From NCBI RefSeq assembly GCF_020164455.1, contig NZ_JAIQWW010000001.1:558001-622000 (forward strand): DNA of 64,000 nt. Direction: 5' to 3'. The notes below the pieces were generated by a model that was not told the origin of the DNA, made no database searches, and was given only the letters and a program-made list of their open reading frames with translations. Every line of letters starts with the position of its first letter. Position 1 is the stretch's first letter. Of this stretch, positions 9,134-18,954 are shown piece by piece. Made by a program: the position numbers and the translations under genes. Source of the DNA: Phyllobacterium chamaecytisi. GTDB lineage: Bacteria > Pseudomonadota > Alphaproteobacteria > Rhizobiales > Rhizobiaceae.

Positions 9134-12100
9134 ACTGGAACATTTCCGCCTGGTCCATCCGCAACCCCGTTCCGTCGATCCTGCTATTCGTCGTGCTGGT
9201 GGTGCTTGGCCTGATGGCCTTTGCCAAACTGCCTATCACACGCTTTCCCAATATCGATGTGCCTTTGATCTCGGTCTCCGTCACCGATCCGGGCGTGGCG
9301 CCAACAGAACTTGAAACGCAGATCGCCAAGCGGGTCGAAGATTCGGTGGCGAATATCACCGGCGTCAAGAACGTCACGACCAACTTGACCGAGGGCAATT
9401 CCACGACGCTCGTGGAGTTCCGGCTCGAGGTCGATACACAAAAGGCATTGAACGACGTCAAGGACGCAGTTTCGCGTATCCGCGATGACCTTCCCGCAAC
9501 GATCAAGGAACCGATAATCAATTCTGTCGACGTGGAGGGTTCTGCGATCCTGACTTACGGCGTCTCGGCGCCAACCATGACGTCGGAAGAGCTTTCCTGG
9601 TTCGTCGATGACAAGATTCTCCGCGATATCCAGGGCCTGAAGGGCGTTGGGCGTGTCGAGCGCTATGGCGGTGTTACCCGCGAAATCCGTGTGGCGCTGG
9701 ATCCCGATCGATTGACCGCGCTTGGTGTGACGGCTGCCGATGTCAATCGTGCGCTGAAGTCGATGAATGCCGACCTGACCGGAGGGCGCGGCGATCTCGG
9801 CACCACCCAGCAGACGATCCGCACGCTTGGCGCATCGCGCACTCTTGATGATTTACGAGCGGTGGAAATCCCTATTGCCGGCGGGCGTTCCGTGCGGCTC
9901 GATCAGCTCGGAGCGATCACCGACGCCTATGAAGAGCCAAAGTCCTTTGCGCGTGTGAACAATCAGACGGTGGTATCGCTCGGCGTATTCCGCGCCAAGG
10001 GTGCGAGCGATGCCGATGTCTATGCGCTCGTGCAAGCCCGAATGGATCAGCTGCAGCAGAAATATCCCGACGCCCGTTTCAGCATCATCGATAATTCGGT
10101 GAACTACACCTACGGCAACTATGAATCCGCCATGAGTTCATTGGTTGAAGGCGCATTGTTGTCTATCGTGGTGGTCTTCCTGTTCTTGCGTAATATCCGC
10201 GCTACCCTGATTGCAGCCATCGCCTTGCCACTGTCGGCAATCCCGACCTTCTGGGCCATCGACATGCTGGGATTTTCGCTCAATCTGATCAGCTTGCTTG
10301 GTATCACGCTGGTGACGGGTATCCTTGTCGATGATGCCATCGTCGAGATCGAGAATATCGTCCGGCACATGCGATCCGGCAAATCGCCATACCGTGCGTC
10401 GCTCGAAGCCGCTGATGAAATTGGTCTCGCCGTTATCGCCATTTCGGTGACCATTATCGCCGTCTTCGCGCCGGTCAGCTTCATGAGCGGCATCGCCGGG
10501 CAATACTTCAAGCAATTCGGCCTGACAGTTGCTGTCGCAGTGTTCTTTTCGCTGCTCGTCGCCCGTCTGATAACGCCGATGATGACGGCCTATCTTCTGC
10601 GCGATGGCAAGAGCCTGCATCACGGCGAGCAGGAGACCGGCTGGATAAAGGCCTATACCCGTTTTCTCACCGTCACTCTGCGTTATCGATGGCTGACGCT
10701 GCTCAGTGGCGTGGCCATATTTGCCATCGCCATCTGGGCCATGGGCTTTCTGCCAGCCGGCTTCGTGCCGCCGCAGGATGAAGCGCGTGTCGCGGTCAGT
10801 CTCGAACTGCCGCCAGGTGCACCCATCGATGAGACGCGCCGGGTAACCGACGAAGCCGCATCGCTGGTACGCGAAATTCCCGAAGTCCAGCAAACCTATA
10901 TAACCGGCGGCGCCTCGCCGACCGGCTCTCTCGACACCCGCCGCGCAACGATGATCGTCAAGCTCAGCCACAAAAGCGAGCGTGAACGCACGCAGAAGCA
11001 GGTCGAGGTCGATATTTTCAACAAACTATCGCAAGTACCTGATTTGCGGGCGAATTTCGTCAATGATCGCGGCGAGCGGGAATTCGCTGTCGGCGTCATC
11101 GGGAGCAACGGCGACAAGGTCAACGAACAGGCTCGCTCGCTTCAGAGCGCGATGACTGCGACTGGCAACTTTCAGGCGGTCTCCTCCACGGCGGCGCTTG
11201 ATCGACCGGAAATCATCGTGACGCCGCGCATGGACAAGCTGGCGGAGCTGGGCATCTCCACGACAGCACTGTCGGACGCGTTGCGTGTGGCAACGCAAGG
11301 GGATCTCGATCCGAATCTTGCCAAATACACCGTCGGCGATCGCCAGATACCGATCCGCGTTCAGCTGACCGAAGAATCCCGCCGCGATCTGTCGATTCTC
11401 AGTACGCTGACCGTGACCACACCATCGGGAGTCGTGGTCCCGCTGGAATCCATTGCCCAGATCAGTTTCGGGCAGGGACCATCCTCGATCGAGCGTTTCA
11501 ATCGCGAACGCCGTATCGTTGTCGGCGCCAATATGGCGAACGGAAAGGAGATCGGCGAGGGGCTCGCCATCGTCAAGAACCTGCCGGAGGCGAAATCCAT
11601 GCCGGAAGGCGTGCGTATTCAGGAAACCGGCGACGCCGAAGTCATGGGCGAGGTTTTTGCCGGGTTCCGCGATGCCATGATCATGGGCCTGATGCTGGTG
11701 TTCGTCGTGCTTATCCTGCTGTTCGGCAGTATTTTCCACGCCTTCACCATTTTGATGTCATTGCCGCTGTCGATCGCCGGTGTTGCCGTCGCGCTGCTCT
11801 TGACCAATAATTCGGTCTCCATGGCGGTCGTCATCGGTATTTTGATGCTGATGGGTATCGTCACCAAAAACGCTATCATGCTCGTCGATTTCGCCATTGA
11901 AGAGGTGAAACATGGCATACCGCGTAACGAAGCGATCATCGACGCAGGCCGCAAGCGTATCCGCCCGATTGTCATGACCACGATTGCCATGTCGGCCGGG
12001 ATGCTGCCCGCAGCCATGGCTTTCGGTGATGGCGGCGAATTCCGTGCGCCGATGGCGATTGCGGTGATTGGCGGCCTCTTGATCTCGACCGTTCTGTCAC

Positions 12101-12276
12101 TGGTGTTCGTGCCCTCTTTCTACACGATCATGGACGATGTCAGCCGCTGGACAGCGCGTGTATTCCATTGGTCGTTCCGTCCGAACAAGCCGGATGAGCC
12201 GGGGATTGTCGTTAGACCCGGCATTCACACCGTTCCGCTGCTTCCTTCGAAGCCTGCTATTGAGGCGGCAGAGTAG
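9130..12276 (+). CDS. RND family efflux pump, inner-membrane permease
   Basis: Proton-driven multidrug or hydrophobe exporter of 1048 residues, standard length for AcrB-type HAE-RND pumps. It begins MNWNISAWSIRNPVPSILLF with the first membrane helix, followed by a large periplasmic loop containing the pore and docking subdomains. The proton-relay pair is in TM4 (GILVDDAIVEIENIV) and the partner lysine in TM10 (MGIVTKNAIMLVDFA). The duplicated second half begins around residue 530. Translation is coupled to the adaptor by ATGA. The substrate cannot be read from sequence. The gene ends six bases before the convergent DMT exporter, with no visible terminator between. Confidence 0.95.
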   Translation: MNWNISAWSIRNPVPSILLFVVLVVLGLMAFAKLPITRFPNIDVPLISVSVTDPGVAPTELETQIAKRVEDSVANITGVKNVTTNLTEGNSTTLVEFRLEVDTQKALNDVKDAVSRIRDDLPATIKEPIINSVDVEGSAILTYGVSAPTMTSEELSWFVDDKILRDIQGLKGVGRVERYGGVTREIRVALDPDRLTALGVTAADVNRALKSMNADLTGGRGDLGTTQQTIRTLGASRTLDDLRAVEIPIAGGRSVRLDQLGAITDAYEEPKSFARVNNQTVVSLGVFRAKGASDADVYALVQARMDQLQQKYPDARFSIIDNSVNYTYGNYESAMSSLVEGALLSIVVVFLFLRNIRATLIAAIALPLSAIPTFWAIDMLGFSLNLISLLGITLVTGILVDDAIVEIENIVRHMRSGKSPYRASLEAADEIGLAVIAISVTIIAVFAPVSFMSGIAGQYFKQFGLTVAVAVFFSLLVARLITPMMTAYLLRDGKSLHHGEQETGWIKAYTRFLTVTLRYRWLTLLSGVAIFAIAIWAMGFLPAGFVPPQDEARVAVSLELPPGAPIDETRRVTDEAASLVREIPEVQQTYITGGASPTGSLDTRRATMIVKLSHKSERERTQKQVEVDIFNKLSQVPDLRANFVNDRGEREFAVGVIGSNGDKVNEQARSLQSAMTATGNFQAVSSTAALDRPEIIVTPRMDKLAELGISTTALSDALRVATQGDLDPNLAKYTVGDRQIPIRVQLTEESRRDLSILSTLTVTTPSGVVVPLESIAQISFGQGPSSIERFNRERRIVVGANMANGKEIGEGLAIVKNLPEAKSMPEGVRIQETGDAEVMGEVFAGFRDAMIMGLMLVFVVLILLFGSIFHAFTILMSLPLSIAGVAVALLLTNNSVSMAVVIGILMLMGIVTKNAIMLVDFAIEEVKHGIPRNEAIIDAGRKRIRPIVMTTIAMSAGMLPAAMAFGDGGEFRAPMAIAVIGGLLISTVLSLVFVPSFYTIMDDVSRWTARVFHWSFRPNKPDEPGIVVRPGIHTVPLLPSKPAIEAAE

Positions 12277-12282
12277 GTAAGA

Positions 12283-13185
12283 TCAGATCGGATGGCGGAC
12301 CAGGCCTGCCATCCGTGACCTCTTGCGCACGTGATACATCTGCCAAAGCGAATGACCTACGAGTGACGCGATGATGATGATCCCGCCCACAAGGGTCGGA
12401 TCGCTTGGCCTTTCAGCAAAGACCAGCCAGACCCAGATCGGCGTCAACACGGTTTCCAGCAAATAGAACATGGCAACTTCAGGTCCCGAAAGAAACCGTG
12501 GGCCAGCGGCGAGGCAAAGGAAGGCGAGGGTCGTTACGACCGCGCCGTTGAAAATGATCCAGCCGGGTACTGCTACGGTGTAACCATTCTGCGAGACCAT
12601 GAAGGCAGCGACAATCAACGGCAATATCGTGCCGATGATCGCAGCAAAGCCCATATCCTTGCCCGAAGAGCGGCTGACCGTGATCGCTGTGGAGAGAATG
12701 AAGGTGGACAGCAGCGCCACCAGATCGCCGAACACATGACCGGAGGATAGCCCCTCGCGCACAATGATTCCGACGCCGATCAGCATGAAGAACATGGCGA
12801 TGAACGTGACAGTCTTCGGCCGTTCTTTCAGGAATACCCAGGACAACAACGCTGAAAACACGGTGTTGAACGCCAGGATGAAGACAAGATTAGCCGTCTT
12901 CGTATTATAGACCGCGATCATGAAGCAGATCGAGGCGAGGCCATAGAGACCTGCGACCAAAAACCCGACGCGGCCCGGAACAATCGTACGCGCCCGGCCT
13001 GTCGCAAGACTCCACACCGCCCAGATGACAAAAGCGCTGATGAATGTCGTGCCGCTGCGCAAAAGCAGCGTCGACCATGTTTCGCCTTCACCGAGCCGGA
13101 GCAGAGGAATATCGGCTGACAGGATCAATCCGCCGAGGCCAGTGATAAGCAGGCCCTTGCGGTGATCGAGATGAAGTTGAGACAT
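12283..13185 (-). CDS. EamA/DMT superfamily transporter
   Basis: Ten-helix drug/metabolite exporter of 300 residues, built from two EamA repeats. Hydrophobic segments follow one another throughout, for example LLITGLGGLILSADIPLL at the start, then LVFILAFNTVFSALLSWVFLKERP (the conserved end of the first repeat) and MFYLLETVLTPIWVWLVFAERPS (the matching end of the second), with a basic tail VRKRSRMAGLVRH. The E-R-P after each half is typical of the family. Substrate is unknown; relatives export amino acids or metabolites. It stands alone, convergent with the RND pump. Confidence 0.9.
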   Translation of the reverse strand: MSQLHLDHRKGLLITGLGGLILSADIPLLRLGEGETWSTLLLRSGTTFISAFVIWAVWSLATGRARTIVPGRVGFLVAGLYGLASICFMIAVYNTKTANLVFILAFNTVFSALLSWVFLKERPKTVTFIAMFFMLIGVGIIVREGLSSGHVFGDLVALLSTFILSTAITVSRSSGKDMGFAAIIGTILPLIVAAFMVSQNGYTVAVPGWIIFNGAVVTTLAFLCLAAGPRFLSGPEVAMFYLLETVLTPIWVWLVFAERPSDPTLVGGIIIIASLVGHSLWQMYHVRKRSRMAGLVRHPI

Positions 13186-13275
13186 GCGGCGGCGTTTCCC
13201 GTATTTTTGTTATGCCGCGTGGTCTAGCTGGAAGGACAATCTTCGTCCAGAGGCCGCCGGACCCTAAAACGAAGT

Positions 13276-13707
13276 TCAGCGATACAAGACGTGTTCAAAC
13301 GGCCAGGATGTTTTGAGCCAGCTGGAAACCGCCTCGTACAGCGGCGTGTCGAGATAGGCGTGGTCGGCGGTGACCCAGGACCTCACGACCGTTAACGCCG
13401 GGTCTTGCTTTGAGGGATAGATGTAGACGCAGCCGATCACCTGCGAACCTTCCAGCACCGTATAGGTAAAGCCGGTGCGGTTGGTAAAATCGCGAGCGTG
13501 CTCTTCGAGATCGCCAAGATTGGCTTCGAGGCTCATGCCTTGCAGTGGCGGCCAGTCGCTGAAACCCGGCGTTGCAAGGATGTGGGGAATGCTCGAGGAC
13601 CACGCCTGGTGATCCGACAGATTGTGCTGCGGCCCGAGGGGCTCGAGCCGGAAACCTTGCCCGTCAAGTCCGATTGGGGGCACAAAATTGGCTGGTACAA
13701 AGCTCAT
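13276..13707 (-). CDS. GNAT family N-acetyltransferase
   Basis: Small protein of 143 residues with a GNAT-like layout. FRLEPLGPQHNLSDHQAWSSS corresponds to the first strand and helix, TGFTYTVLEGSQVIGCVYIYPS to the central strands with the usual Gly-Cys/Gly-x-x turn, and VRSWVTADHAYLDTPLYEAVSSWL to the acetyl-CoA region. The canonical R/Q-x-x-G-x-G/A loop is poor. It lies nine bases downstream of bpt on the same strand, so the two are probably cotranscribed. Substrate is unknown. Confidence 0.75.
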   Translation of the reverse strand: MSFVPANFVPPIGLDGQGFRLEPLGPQHNLSDHQAWSSSIPHILATPGFSDWPPLQGMSLEANLGDLEEHARDFTNRTGFTYTVLEGSQVIGCVYIYPSKQDPALTVVRSWVTADHAYLDTPLYEAVSSWLKTSWPFEHVLYR

Positions 13708-13716
13708 CGGGTCGAT

Positions 13717-14463
13717 CTAATCCTGTCGTTCCCAGCCCTTTGTGCCGAGATGTTCCTGAGGCTTGTAGCGAATTTTATATTGCATCTTGCGCGAACCCTC
13801 GACCCAATAGCCGAGATAGACATGTGGCAAACCGGCAGCCGCAGCGCGCTGTATATGATCGAGGATCATGAATGTGCCGAGCGAGCGGCTCGCATGCTCA
13901 GGGTTGAAGAAGGAATAGACCATCGACAGCCCATCCCCCATCACGTCCGTCAGGGCGACGGCGATGAGTTCGCCTTCGCCCTTCTTGGTAATGAAGGAAT
14001 CCGGTCCGCGCCGCCTGTATTCGATGATTTGTGTCGGCACATGCGTATCCTCGACCATCATCGCATAGTCGAGCACCGTCATCTCCGACATGCCGCCCTT
14101 GTTGTGGCGCGCATCGAGATAATGCCGGAACAGCGAATATTGTTCGGTAGACGGCTCGGCGTGGTGGATATTCCCGATCAAATCGCGGTTGCGGTTCCAG
14201 ACCCGGCGCATCGACTTGTCCTGCTTGAACTCGCCCGCCAGGATACGTACCGATACGCAGGCTCTGCAGTTCTCGCAGGCCGGGCGATAGGCGATGTTCT
14301 GCGAGCGGCGGAAGCCGCCCTGCGTCAGCAGCTCATTGAGTTCTGCGGCGCGCCCGCCTACGAGATGCGTGAAGACCTTGCGCTCAAGCTGACCCTCCAG
14401 GTAAGGACAGGGCGAAGGCGCTGTCAGGAAGAACTGCGGTGATTGCTGCGGCTGATGGGTCAT
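13717..14463 (-). CDS. bpt: Aspartate/glutamate leucyltransferase (Bpt)
   Basis: Transfers leucine from leucyl-tRNA to proteins with N-terminal Asp or Glu, feeding them into ClpS/ClpAP N-degron proteolysis. The protein is 248 residues, usual for the family. It carries the ATE N-terminal cysteine region ([19 protein letters not shown], then [15 protein letters not shown]) and the C-terminal GNAT-like transferase domain (FIILDHI-type helix, [27 protein letters not shown]). It is followed after nine bases by an acetyltransferase gene. Older annotations call it arginyl-tRNA protein transferase; Bpt is preferred for bacterial members of this size. Confidence 0.92.
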   Translation of the reverse strand: MTHQPQQSPQFFLTAPSPCPYLEGQLERKVFTHLVGGRAAELNELLTQGGFRRSQNIAYRPACENCRACVSVRILAGEFKQDKSMRRVWNRNRDLIGNIHHAEPSTEQYSLFRHYLDARHNKGGMSEMTVLDYAMMVEDTHVPTQIIEYRRRGPDSFITKKGEGELIAVALTDVMGDGLSMVYSFFNPEHASRSLGTFMILDHIQRAAAAGLPHVYLGYWVEGSRKMQYKIRYKPQEHLGTKGWERQD

Positions 14464-14577
14464 CCAAGGTCCTGAGACGGTCGTAACACCTATAGAATCC
14501 TATGACCGCCTGAAACGTCAATTCAATTATATTGTATTCAGATGTGTATGTCTTGGGAGAGTTAGGTTCAGTAGCTG

Positions 14578-14994
14578 TTATCTGACCGAACCGCCGCCGC
14601 AGCGCGCGCCATTCCATGAATGGCTGGGTGCATCATACTTGTCATTGACCGAGCCGCCCCAGCTTCCGTTGAAGCCGTCAAAATCACTGGAGAAATCGAG
14701 GTAGAGAAGCCCGGTCCCATATTTGTCAGTCCAGACTAGGGCGCGAGACGTGCCACTTCCAAGGTCCTTCTCCACCAGGCTGCCTTCGACGCGGCCGTCC
14801 GGCTCATCGAGTTCATAGGTGCCGGAGAGATGGCCATCCCTGGCGACATTCAGGGTGGTCTCCACATCACGATAATCTCCGCTGGAAATCATCTCGCCGC
14901 AAAACCGTCCTGACGGAGACGCCGCCATGCTGTTCACGGTGCAGAAACCATAGAAAAGCGCCGCAAATGCGAACGCGAAAGAGCGCAAGTTCAT
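14578..14994 (-). CDS. Exported small protein of unknown function
   Basis: A 138-residue protein with a signal peptide (LRSFAFAFAALFYGFCTVNSMAA) and a mature part rich in Gly, Asp and aromatic residues, for example GHLSGTYELDEPDGRVEGSLVEKD and LDFSSDFDGFNGSWGG. The alternating pattern suggests a small beta-barrel or beta-sandwich, and three cysteines (one near the mature N-terminus, one near the C-terminus) could form a disulphide. I do not recognise a family. It stands between bpt and an RDD gene on the same strand, with more than 50 bases on each side. Confidence 0.75.
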   Translation of the reverse strand: MNLRSFAFAFAALFYGFCTVNSMAASPSGRFCGEMISSGDYRDVETTLNVARDGHLSGTYELDEPDGRVEGSLVEKDLGSGTSRALVWTDKYGTGLLYLDFSSDFDGFNGSWGGSVNDKYDAPSHSWNGARCGGGSVR

Positions 14995-15045
14995 GATAAT
15001 ACAAAACCAAATGAAGAAGGGCTCCAGATCAGGAGCCCCGAGGAG

Positions 15046-15516
15046 TTAGTTGTATGCGCGAACGACCACTGTGCCGAGCAAAAGGTCGTGGACAGTGCGT
15101 TTGCGATCGAGAAACAGTGTTGCCAGCAGAATGAGCGGCGTCAGGACCACATTCAGCCCCCAGAACAGGACGGTATGAACGATCGCAAGCAAGCCATCGA
15201 CCTTCTGCCCGTCAAGCCGTTCCAGCTTCAAGCCCATCATCTGCATGCCTTTGGTCGCCTGGCGCGATCCGCCCAGCGTCGTCGCGACGTAGGCAAGGGC
15301 GACAACAGGGAACATGATGCCATACAATATCCAGCCGAGACCAAGCGTTGCCACACCGATGATGGCAATTAGGATGGCAACGGGAATGCACAGGAAGAAA
15401 ACGATCACATAATCGATCAGGAACGCGAAGATGCGGCTCGTGCGCACACCCTGATACAGCCGCCAATCATCGAGGCGGTTGGTGACAATTTCGCCATCAA
15501 GGGTCTTCGTGTTCAT
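15046..15516 (-). CDS. RDD family integral membrane protein
   Basis: Inner-membrane protein of 156 residues with the RDD signature of three helices: RIFAFLIDYVIVFFLCIPVA (with the Arg and Asp that name the family), a long hydrophobic second segment IIGVATLGLGWILYGIMFPV, and a third, VHTVLFWGLNVVLTPLILLATLF. The family tail DRKRTVHDLLLGTVVV is complete, including the D-R-K-R-T-x-H-D block. Function is unknown; some RDD proteins act in ion exchange. It is 80 bases upstream of the hemB stop on the same strand side and may share its transcript. Confidence 0.9.
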   Translation of the reverse strand: MNTKTLDGEIVTNRLDDWRLYQGVRTSRIFAFLIDYVIVFFLCIPVAILIAIIGVATLGLGWILYGIMFPVVALAYVATTLGGSRQATKGMQMMGLKLERLDGQKVDGLLAIVHTVLFWGLNVVLTPLILLATLFLDRKRTVHDLLLGTVVVRAYN

Positions 15517-15596
15517 TTCATTTCCTGTTTCACAAGACGGACATATCGCCGTTTGCGTTGAAATTGGGAATTCGAGAACAAAATATCAAGAAGATT

Positions 15597-16634
15597 TCAA
15601 TAACCGGCTTTCAAACGTTCCGCCACAGTCGGTGCAAAATAAGTCAGGATGCCGTCGCAGCCGGCCCGCTTGAAGGCCAGGAGCGTTTCCATCATGACCC
15701 GCTCCTCGTCGATCCAGCCATTGGCGCCAGCAGCCTTGATCATCGTATATTCACCTGACACCTGATAGGCGAAGGTCGGCACGGCGAATGTGTCTTTTAG
15801 CCGGCGGATGATATCGAGATAGGGCAGGCCAGGCTTGACCATGAGCGAATCCGCGCCCTCGGCCAGATCTTGCTCGGCCTCGCGTACCGCCTCATCGCTG
15901 TTTGCCGGATCGATATAATAGGTCTTCTTGTCGCCCTTCAAACGTCCCGACGTTCCGATCGCCTCGCGGTAAGGGCCATAGAAAGCCGAGGCGAATTTCG
16001 TGGCATAGGCCATGATCGCCACGTCCTGAAAGCCGTTCTGGTCCAGCGCATCGCGGATGGCGCCAATACGCCCGTCCATCATGTCCGACGGCGCAATGAT
16101 ATCGGCACCCGCTGCTGCCTGCAGCACGGCGCCTCGGGTGATCTGCTCGACGGTCTCGTCATTGACGATGATACCATCGCGCAGGATGCCATCATGGCCG
16201 TGGCTCGTGAAAGGATCGAGCGCAACGTCGGTGATCATGCCGATTTCCGGCACCGCGCTCTTGATCGCCCGCGTCGCACGGTTGATGAGATTATCGGGAT
16301 CGAGAATGCCGGAACCCGCATCGTCGCGCAGGTCCGCATCGATATTGGCAAACGTGGCGATAGCGGGGATGCCGAGCTTGGCCGCGCGCTCCGCCTCTCG
16401 CACCGCCATATCGACGGAAAAACGCTGAACACCCGGCATGGCGTTGATGTCCTCGCGCCGGTTCGTGCCCTCGCACAGGAAAATCGGCCAGATCAGATCA
16501 TCGACTGTCAGCTGGTTCTCCTGAACCAGACGTCGCGACCAATCGGCCTTGCGCATGCGTCGCAGGCGGCGGCCTTTCGTGATTTCATCGACTGTTCTTG
16601 CCGCACGTGTTTGAAACGTTGGATGTTTGTTCAT
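15597..16634 (-). CDS. hemB: Delta-aminolevulinic acid dehydratase (porphobilinogen synthase)
   Basis: Condenses two 5-aminolevulinate molecules to porphobilinogen, the second common step of tetrapyrrole synthesis. The protein is 345 residues. Both Schiff-base lysines are visible, in MAYATKFASAFYGPYRE and MVKPGLPYLDIIRRL. The metal-site segment reads DVALDPFTSHGHDGIL: the three zinc cysteines of the plant-independent zinc type are replaced, which marks the magnesium-type, zinc-less class known from rhizobia and other alphaproteobacteria. It is transcribed divergently from the hydrolase gene at 16787. Confidence 0.97.
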   Translation of the reverse strand: MNKHPTFQTRAARTVDEITKGRRLRRMRKADWSRRLVQENQLTVDDLIWPIFLCEGTNRREDINAMPGVQRFSVDMAVREAERAAKLGIPAIATFANIDADLRDDAGSGILDPDNLINRATRAIKSAVPEIGMITDVALDPFTSHGHDGILRDGIIVNDETVEQITRGAVLQAAAGADIIAPSDMMDGRIGAIRDALDQNGFQDVAIMAYATKFASAFYGPYREAIGTSGRLKGDKKTYYIDPANSDEAVREAEQDLAEGADSLMVKPGLPYLDIIRRLKDTFAVPTFAYQVSGEYTMIKAAGANGWIDEERVMMETLLAFKRAGCDGILTYFAPTVAERLKAGY

Positions 16635-16786
16635 GATTGCTCAGCCGAACGTTGGCATTTCCTCGTTGTTTGGAATCGTTTTAACAGGGAACGTCCTGTT
16701 GACCAAGATGCCCGGCCTTAGATGTGATCCATTGACGCGGTGTGCCAGAGTTTCCTAACCTCTGTTACGAAGGTTCGGAGGGGAGC

Positions 16787-17842
16787 ATGGAGATCGATTT
16801 CGGCGGCGAGGGGGAAGTCGTATTCGAGCGCCGCGGCAAGGCTGGTCTCATTCGCCTGACGCGGCCGAAAGCCTTGAACGCGCTGACGCGCAACATGGTC
16901 GGCGCGATACATCGTGCACTTGTCGCGTGGTCGACCGATTCCGATGTCCATTGCGTCCTTGTCGAGGGCGAGGGGCGGGCCTTTTGCGCTGGCGGCGATA
17001 TTCTTGCGGTCTATCACGCCGGCCGGACCGGTCGGCCCTTCTATGAATTCTTTGCCGAAGAATACCGCCTCAACGCCTATATCAGGCACTTTCCGAAACC
17101 CTATATCTCGCTGATCGATGGTATCTGCATGGGTGGCGGCGTTGGAATTTCCGTCCACGGCTCGTATCGGGTCGTCACAGAAAATATCGTGTTCGCAATG
17201 CCGGAGGTTGGCATCGGCTTTTTTCCCGACGTTGGAGGAAGTGCCTTTCTTCCGCATCTTCCGGAACATTTCGGCACTTATCTTGCGCTGACGGGCAATC
17301 GCATCCGCCAGGGTGATTGCCTTCAAAGCGGTATTGCCACCCACGCCATCAAGGCGGAAAACAAGGAGAAGCTGCGGCGCAGCCTGATCAGAACCGGCAA
17401 TCCCGAAACGGCACTACGCGGCAAGACCATCAACCCGGACTATGAAACGCCCGAAAAAACCCGCGATATGATCGGCGTGCTGTTCGATTCGAAAACACTG
17501 GGCGGTTGCGTGATCCGCCTGGCTGCGGCCGGCGTAAATGGCAGCGAGGAGGCGCAAAAGCTCCTCGATCTCATCAAGACCCGTTCGCCGACGAGCCTGC
17601 ATGTGACGTTCCGGCAGATCGAAGACGGCCGGGATCTCGACATGGATCAATGTATGCAGATGGAGTACCGCATTCTATGCCGCATGCTCGAGAACCATGA
17701 TTTTTATGAGGGTATACGTGCGCTACTTGTGGACAAGGACAATATGCCCGTGTGGCAGCCCGCGAAAATTGACGATATAACGCCCGAAATGGTCGATGCC
17801 TATTTCGCATCACTGGGCGAGCGGGAACTACAACTGACATGA
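16787..17842 (+). CDS. 3-hydroxyisobutyryl-CoA hydrolase (enoyl-CoA hydratase family)
   Basis: Crotonase-fold thioesterase expected to act in valine breakdown, 351 residues. The oxyanion-hole stretches are RAFCAGGDILAVY and DGICMGGGVGISVHGSYRV. The catalytic acid lies in FAMPEVGIGFFPDVGG, which with the long C-terminal region (FRQIEDGRDLDMDQCMQMEYRI) separates HIBCH hydrolases from short enoyl-CoA hydratases. The frame is open from a GTG at 16742, but the ATG at 16787 has GGAGGGGAG just upstream and matches the family start. A small membrane protein gene follows eleven bases downstream, likely in the same transcript. Confidence 0.9.
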   Translation: MEIDFGGEGEVVFERRGKAGLIRLTRPKALNALTRNMVGAIHRALVAWSTDSDVHCVLVEGEGRAFCAGGDILAVYHAGRTGRPFYEFFAEEYRLNAYIRHFPKPYISLIDGICMGGGVGISVHGSYRVVTENIVFAMPEVGIGFFPDVGGSAFLPHLPEHFGTYLALTGNRIRQGDCLQSGIATHAIKAENKEKLRRSLIRTGNPETALRGKTINPDYETPEKTRDMIGVLFDSKTLGGCVIRLAAAGVNGSEEAQKLLDLIKTRSPTSLHVTFRQIEDGRDLDMDQCMQMEYRILCRMLENHDFYEGIRALLVDKDNMPVWQPAKIDDITPEMVDAYFASLGERELQLT

Positions 17843-17852
17843 ATAGACATAC

Positions 17853-18281
17853 ATGAGCGATAGGCCGACTCATCTGCCATTCGACGCGACAATGGCCCAA
17901 CTCGGCTTCGTGTGGTTCCTGCGGCTTGTCTCCATTTATTGCCTCGTCGCAGGCGTCGGCTATTGGGCGCAGCTCAGCGGCTACTATGAAGGCATGCTCT
18001 GGCGCTTCGACCTGATGCCATGGCAATGGAAGGTCGCGACCGTCTCGCTTGCCATGCTCTATCCCGTGGCGTCGACCGGGTTGTGGATGATGGTCTCCTG
18101 GGGCCCGGTCATATGGTTTGTGGCCGCATTGGGCGAAACGCTGATGTTCACGGTTTTCTCCAATTACTTTTTCTACAGGCCGCAGATCGCCATCGTCCAT
18201 GGCTGCGTGGCGCTACTTTATATTCTCTTCCGGATTGTGCTTTTCGTGCAGAAGCGCCAGCACGCAAAGCCCATCAGGTAA
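17853..18281 (+). CDS. Small integral membrane protein upstream of ldtR (DUF6163-like)
   Basis: A 142-residue protein with about four predicted membrane helices: WFLRLVSIYCLVAGVGYWAQL, VATVSLAMLYPVASTGLWMMV, WGPVIWFVAALGETLMFTVF and AIVHGCVALLYILFRIVLFV, ending with a basic tail. The glycine- and tryptophan-rich character and the position before ldtR suggest the DUF6163 group found in Hyphomicrobiales; that label is from memory and moderate. The function is unknown. It follows the hydrolase gene by eleven bases and is separated from ldtR by about 140 bases containing the ldtR promoter. Confidence 0.85.
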   Translation: MSDRPTHLPFDATMAQLGFVWFLRLVSIYCLVAGVGYWAQLSGYYEGMLWRFDLMPWQWKVATVSLAMLYPVASTGLWMMVSWGPVIWFVAALGETLMFTVFSNYFFYRPQIAIVHGCVALLYILFRIVLFVQKRQHAKPIR

Positions 18282-18419
18282 GTCTTCATTAAGATTGAAA
18301 TTGATTCATTCGCGGTAACGCACTGTTAAGTCTGTGTTTTAAGTCGAATTTTATGCGTATTCGATAGTGTCTCCTCAACGGTGAGAAAAATACACCGAAA
18401 CAACAGTGAGGCAGGTACT

Positions 18420-18935
18420 ATGAACAACACACAGAGAAAGTCTGGTGAGAACCAGCGTTCAACACCTAGTGATACAGCATTGCGTACACTATATCTTGAA
18501 GCACTTCAGTTGGTCGAACGGTTACATCGTCGTCTGCTTGATGTGGTCAAGGATGAATTCGACCGCAATGGTCGCAGCGACATCAACGCCATCCAGGCAT
18601 TGCTGCTTTTCAACATCGGCAATGCGGAACTGACCGCCGGCGAACTACGCAGCCGCGGTTATTATCTGGGCTCGAACGTTTCCTACAATCTGAAGAAACT
18701 CGTCGAACTCGGCTTCATCTCCCATGAACGTTCACGCACCGACCGCCGTTCGGTCCGGGTCAGCCTGACCGAAAAGGGAACCGAAGTCGCGGAACTGGTT
18801 GCGGGTCTCTACGAACGCCATGTCGCATCGATCGAGCATGTCGGTGGCATCAAGGCAGAAGAATTCCAGTCGATGAACAAGGCACTGCAGCGCCTCGACC
18901 GCTTCTGGAACGATAGCATCGCCTACCGCATGTAA
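18420..18935 (+). CDS. ldtR: MarR-family regulator LdtR
   Basis: Winged-helix regulator of 171 residues that in Liberibacter and Sinorhizobium controls the L,D-transpeptidase gene ldtP and osmotic tolerance. The match is the MarR fold with LLFNIGNAELTAGELRSRGYYLGSNVSYNLKKLVELGFISHERSRTD split here into recognition helix and wing (SRTDRRSVRVSLTEKG). The start at 18420 has GAGGCAGG upstream; a GTG at 18381 in frame is less likely. A terminator follows at once. In this genome ldtP is not adjacent: a RelA/SpoT-domain gene lies between on the opposite strand. Confidence 0.9.
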   Translation: MNNTQRKSGENQRSTPSDTALRTLYLEALQLVERLHRRLLDVVKDEFDRNGRSDINAIQALLLFNIGNAELTAGELRSRGYYLGSNVSYNLKKLVELGFISHERSRTDRRSVRVSLTEKGTEVAELVAGLYERHVASIEHVGGIKAEEFQSMNKALQRLDRFWNDSIAYRM

Positions 18936-18954
18936 GCGCATGCGGCTCCACAGC

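Noticed and set aside
18320-18345. CtrA box before ldtR
   Set aside because: TTAAG and TTTTAAG are present, but the spacing is nine rather than seven bases.
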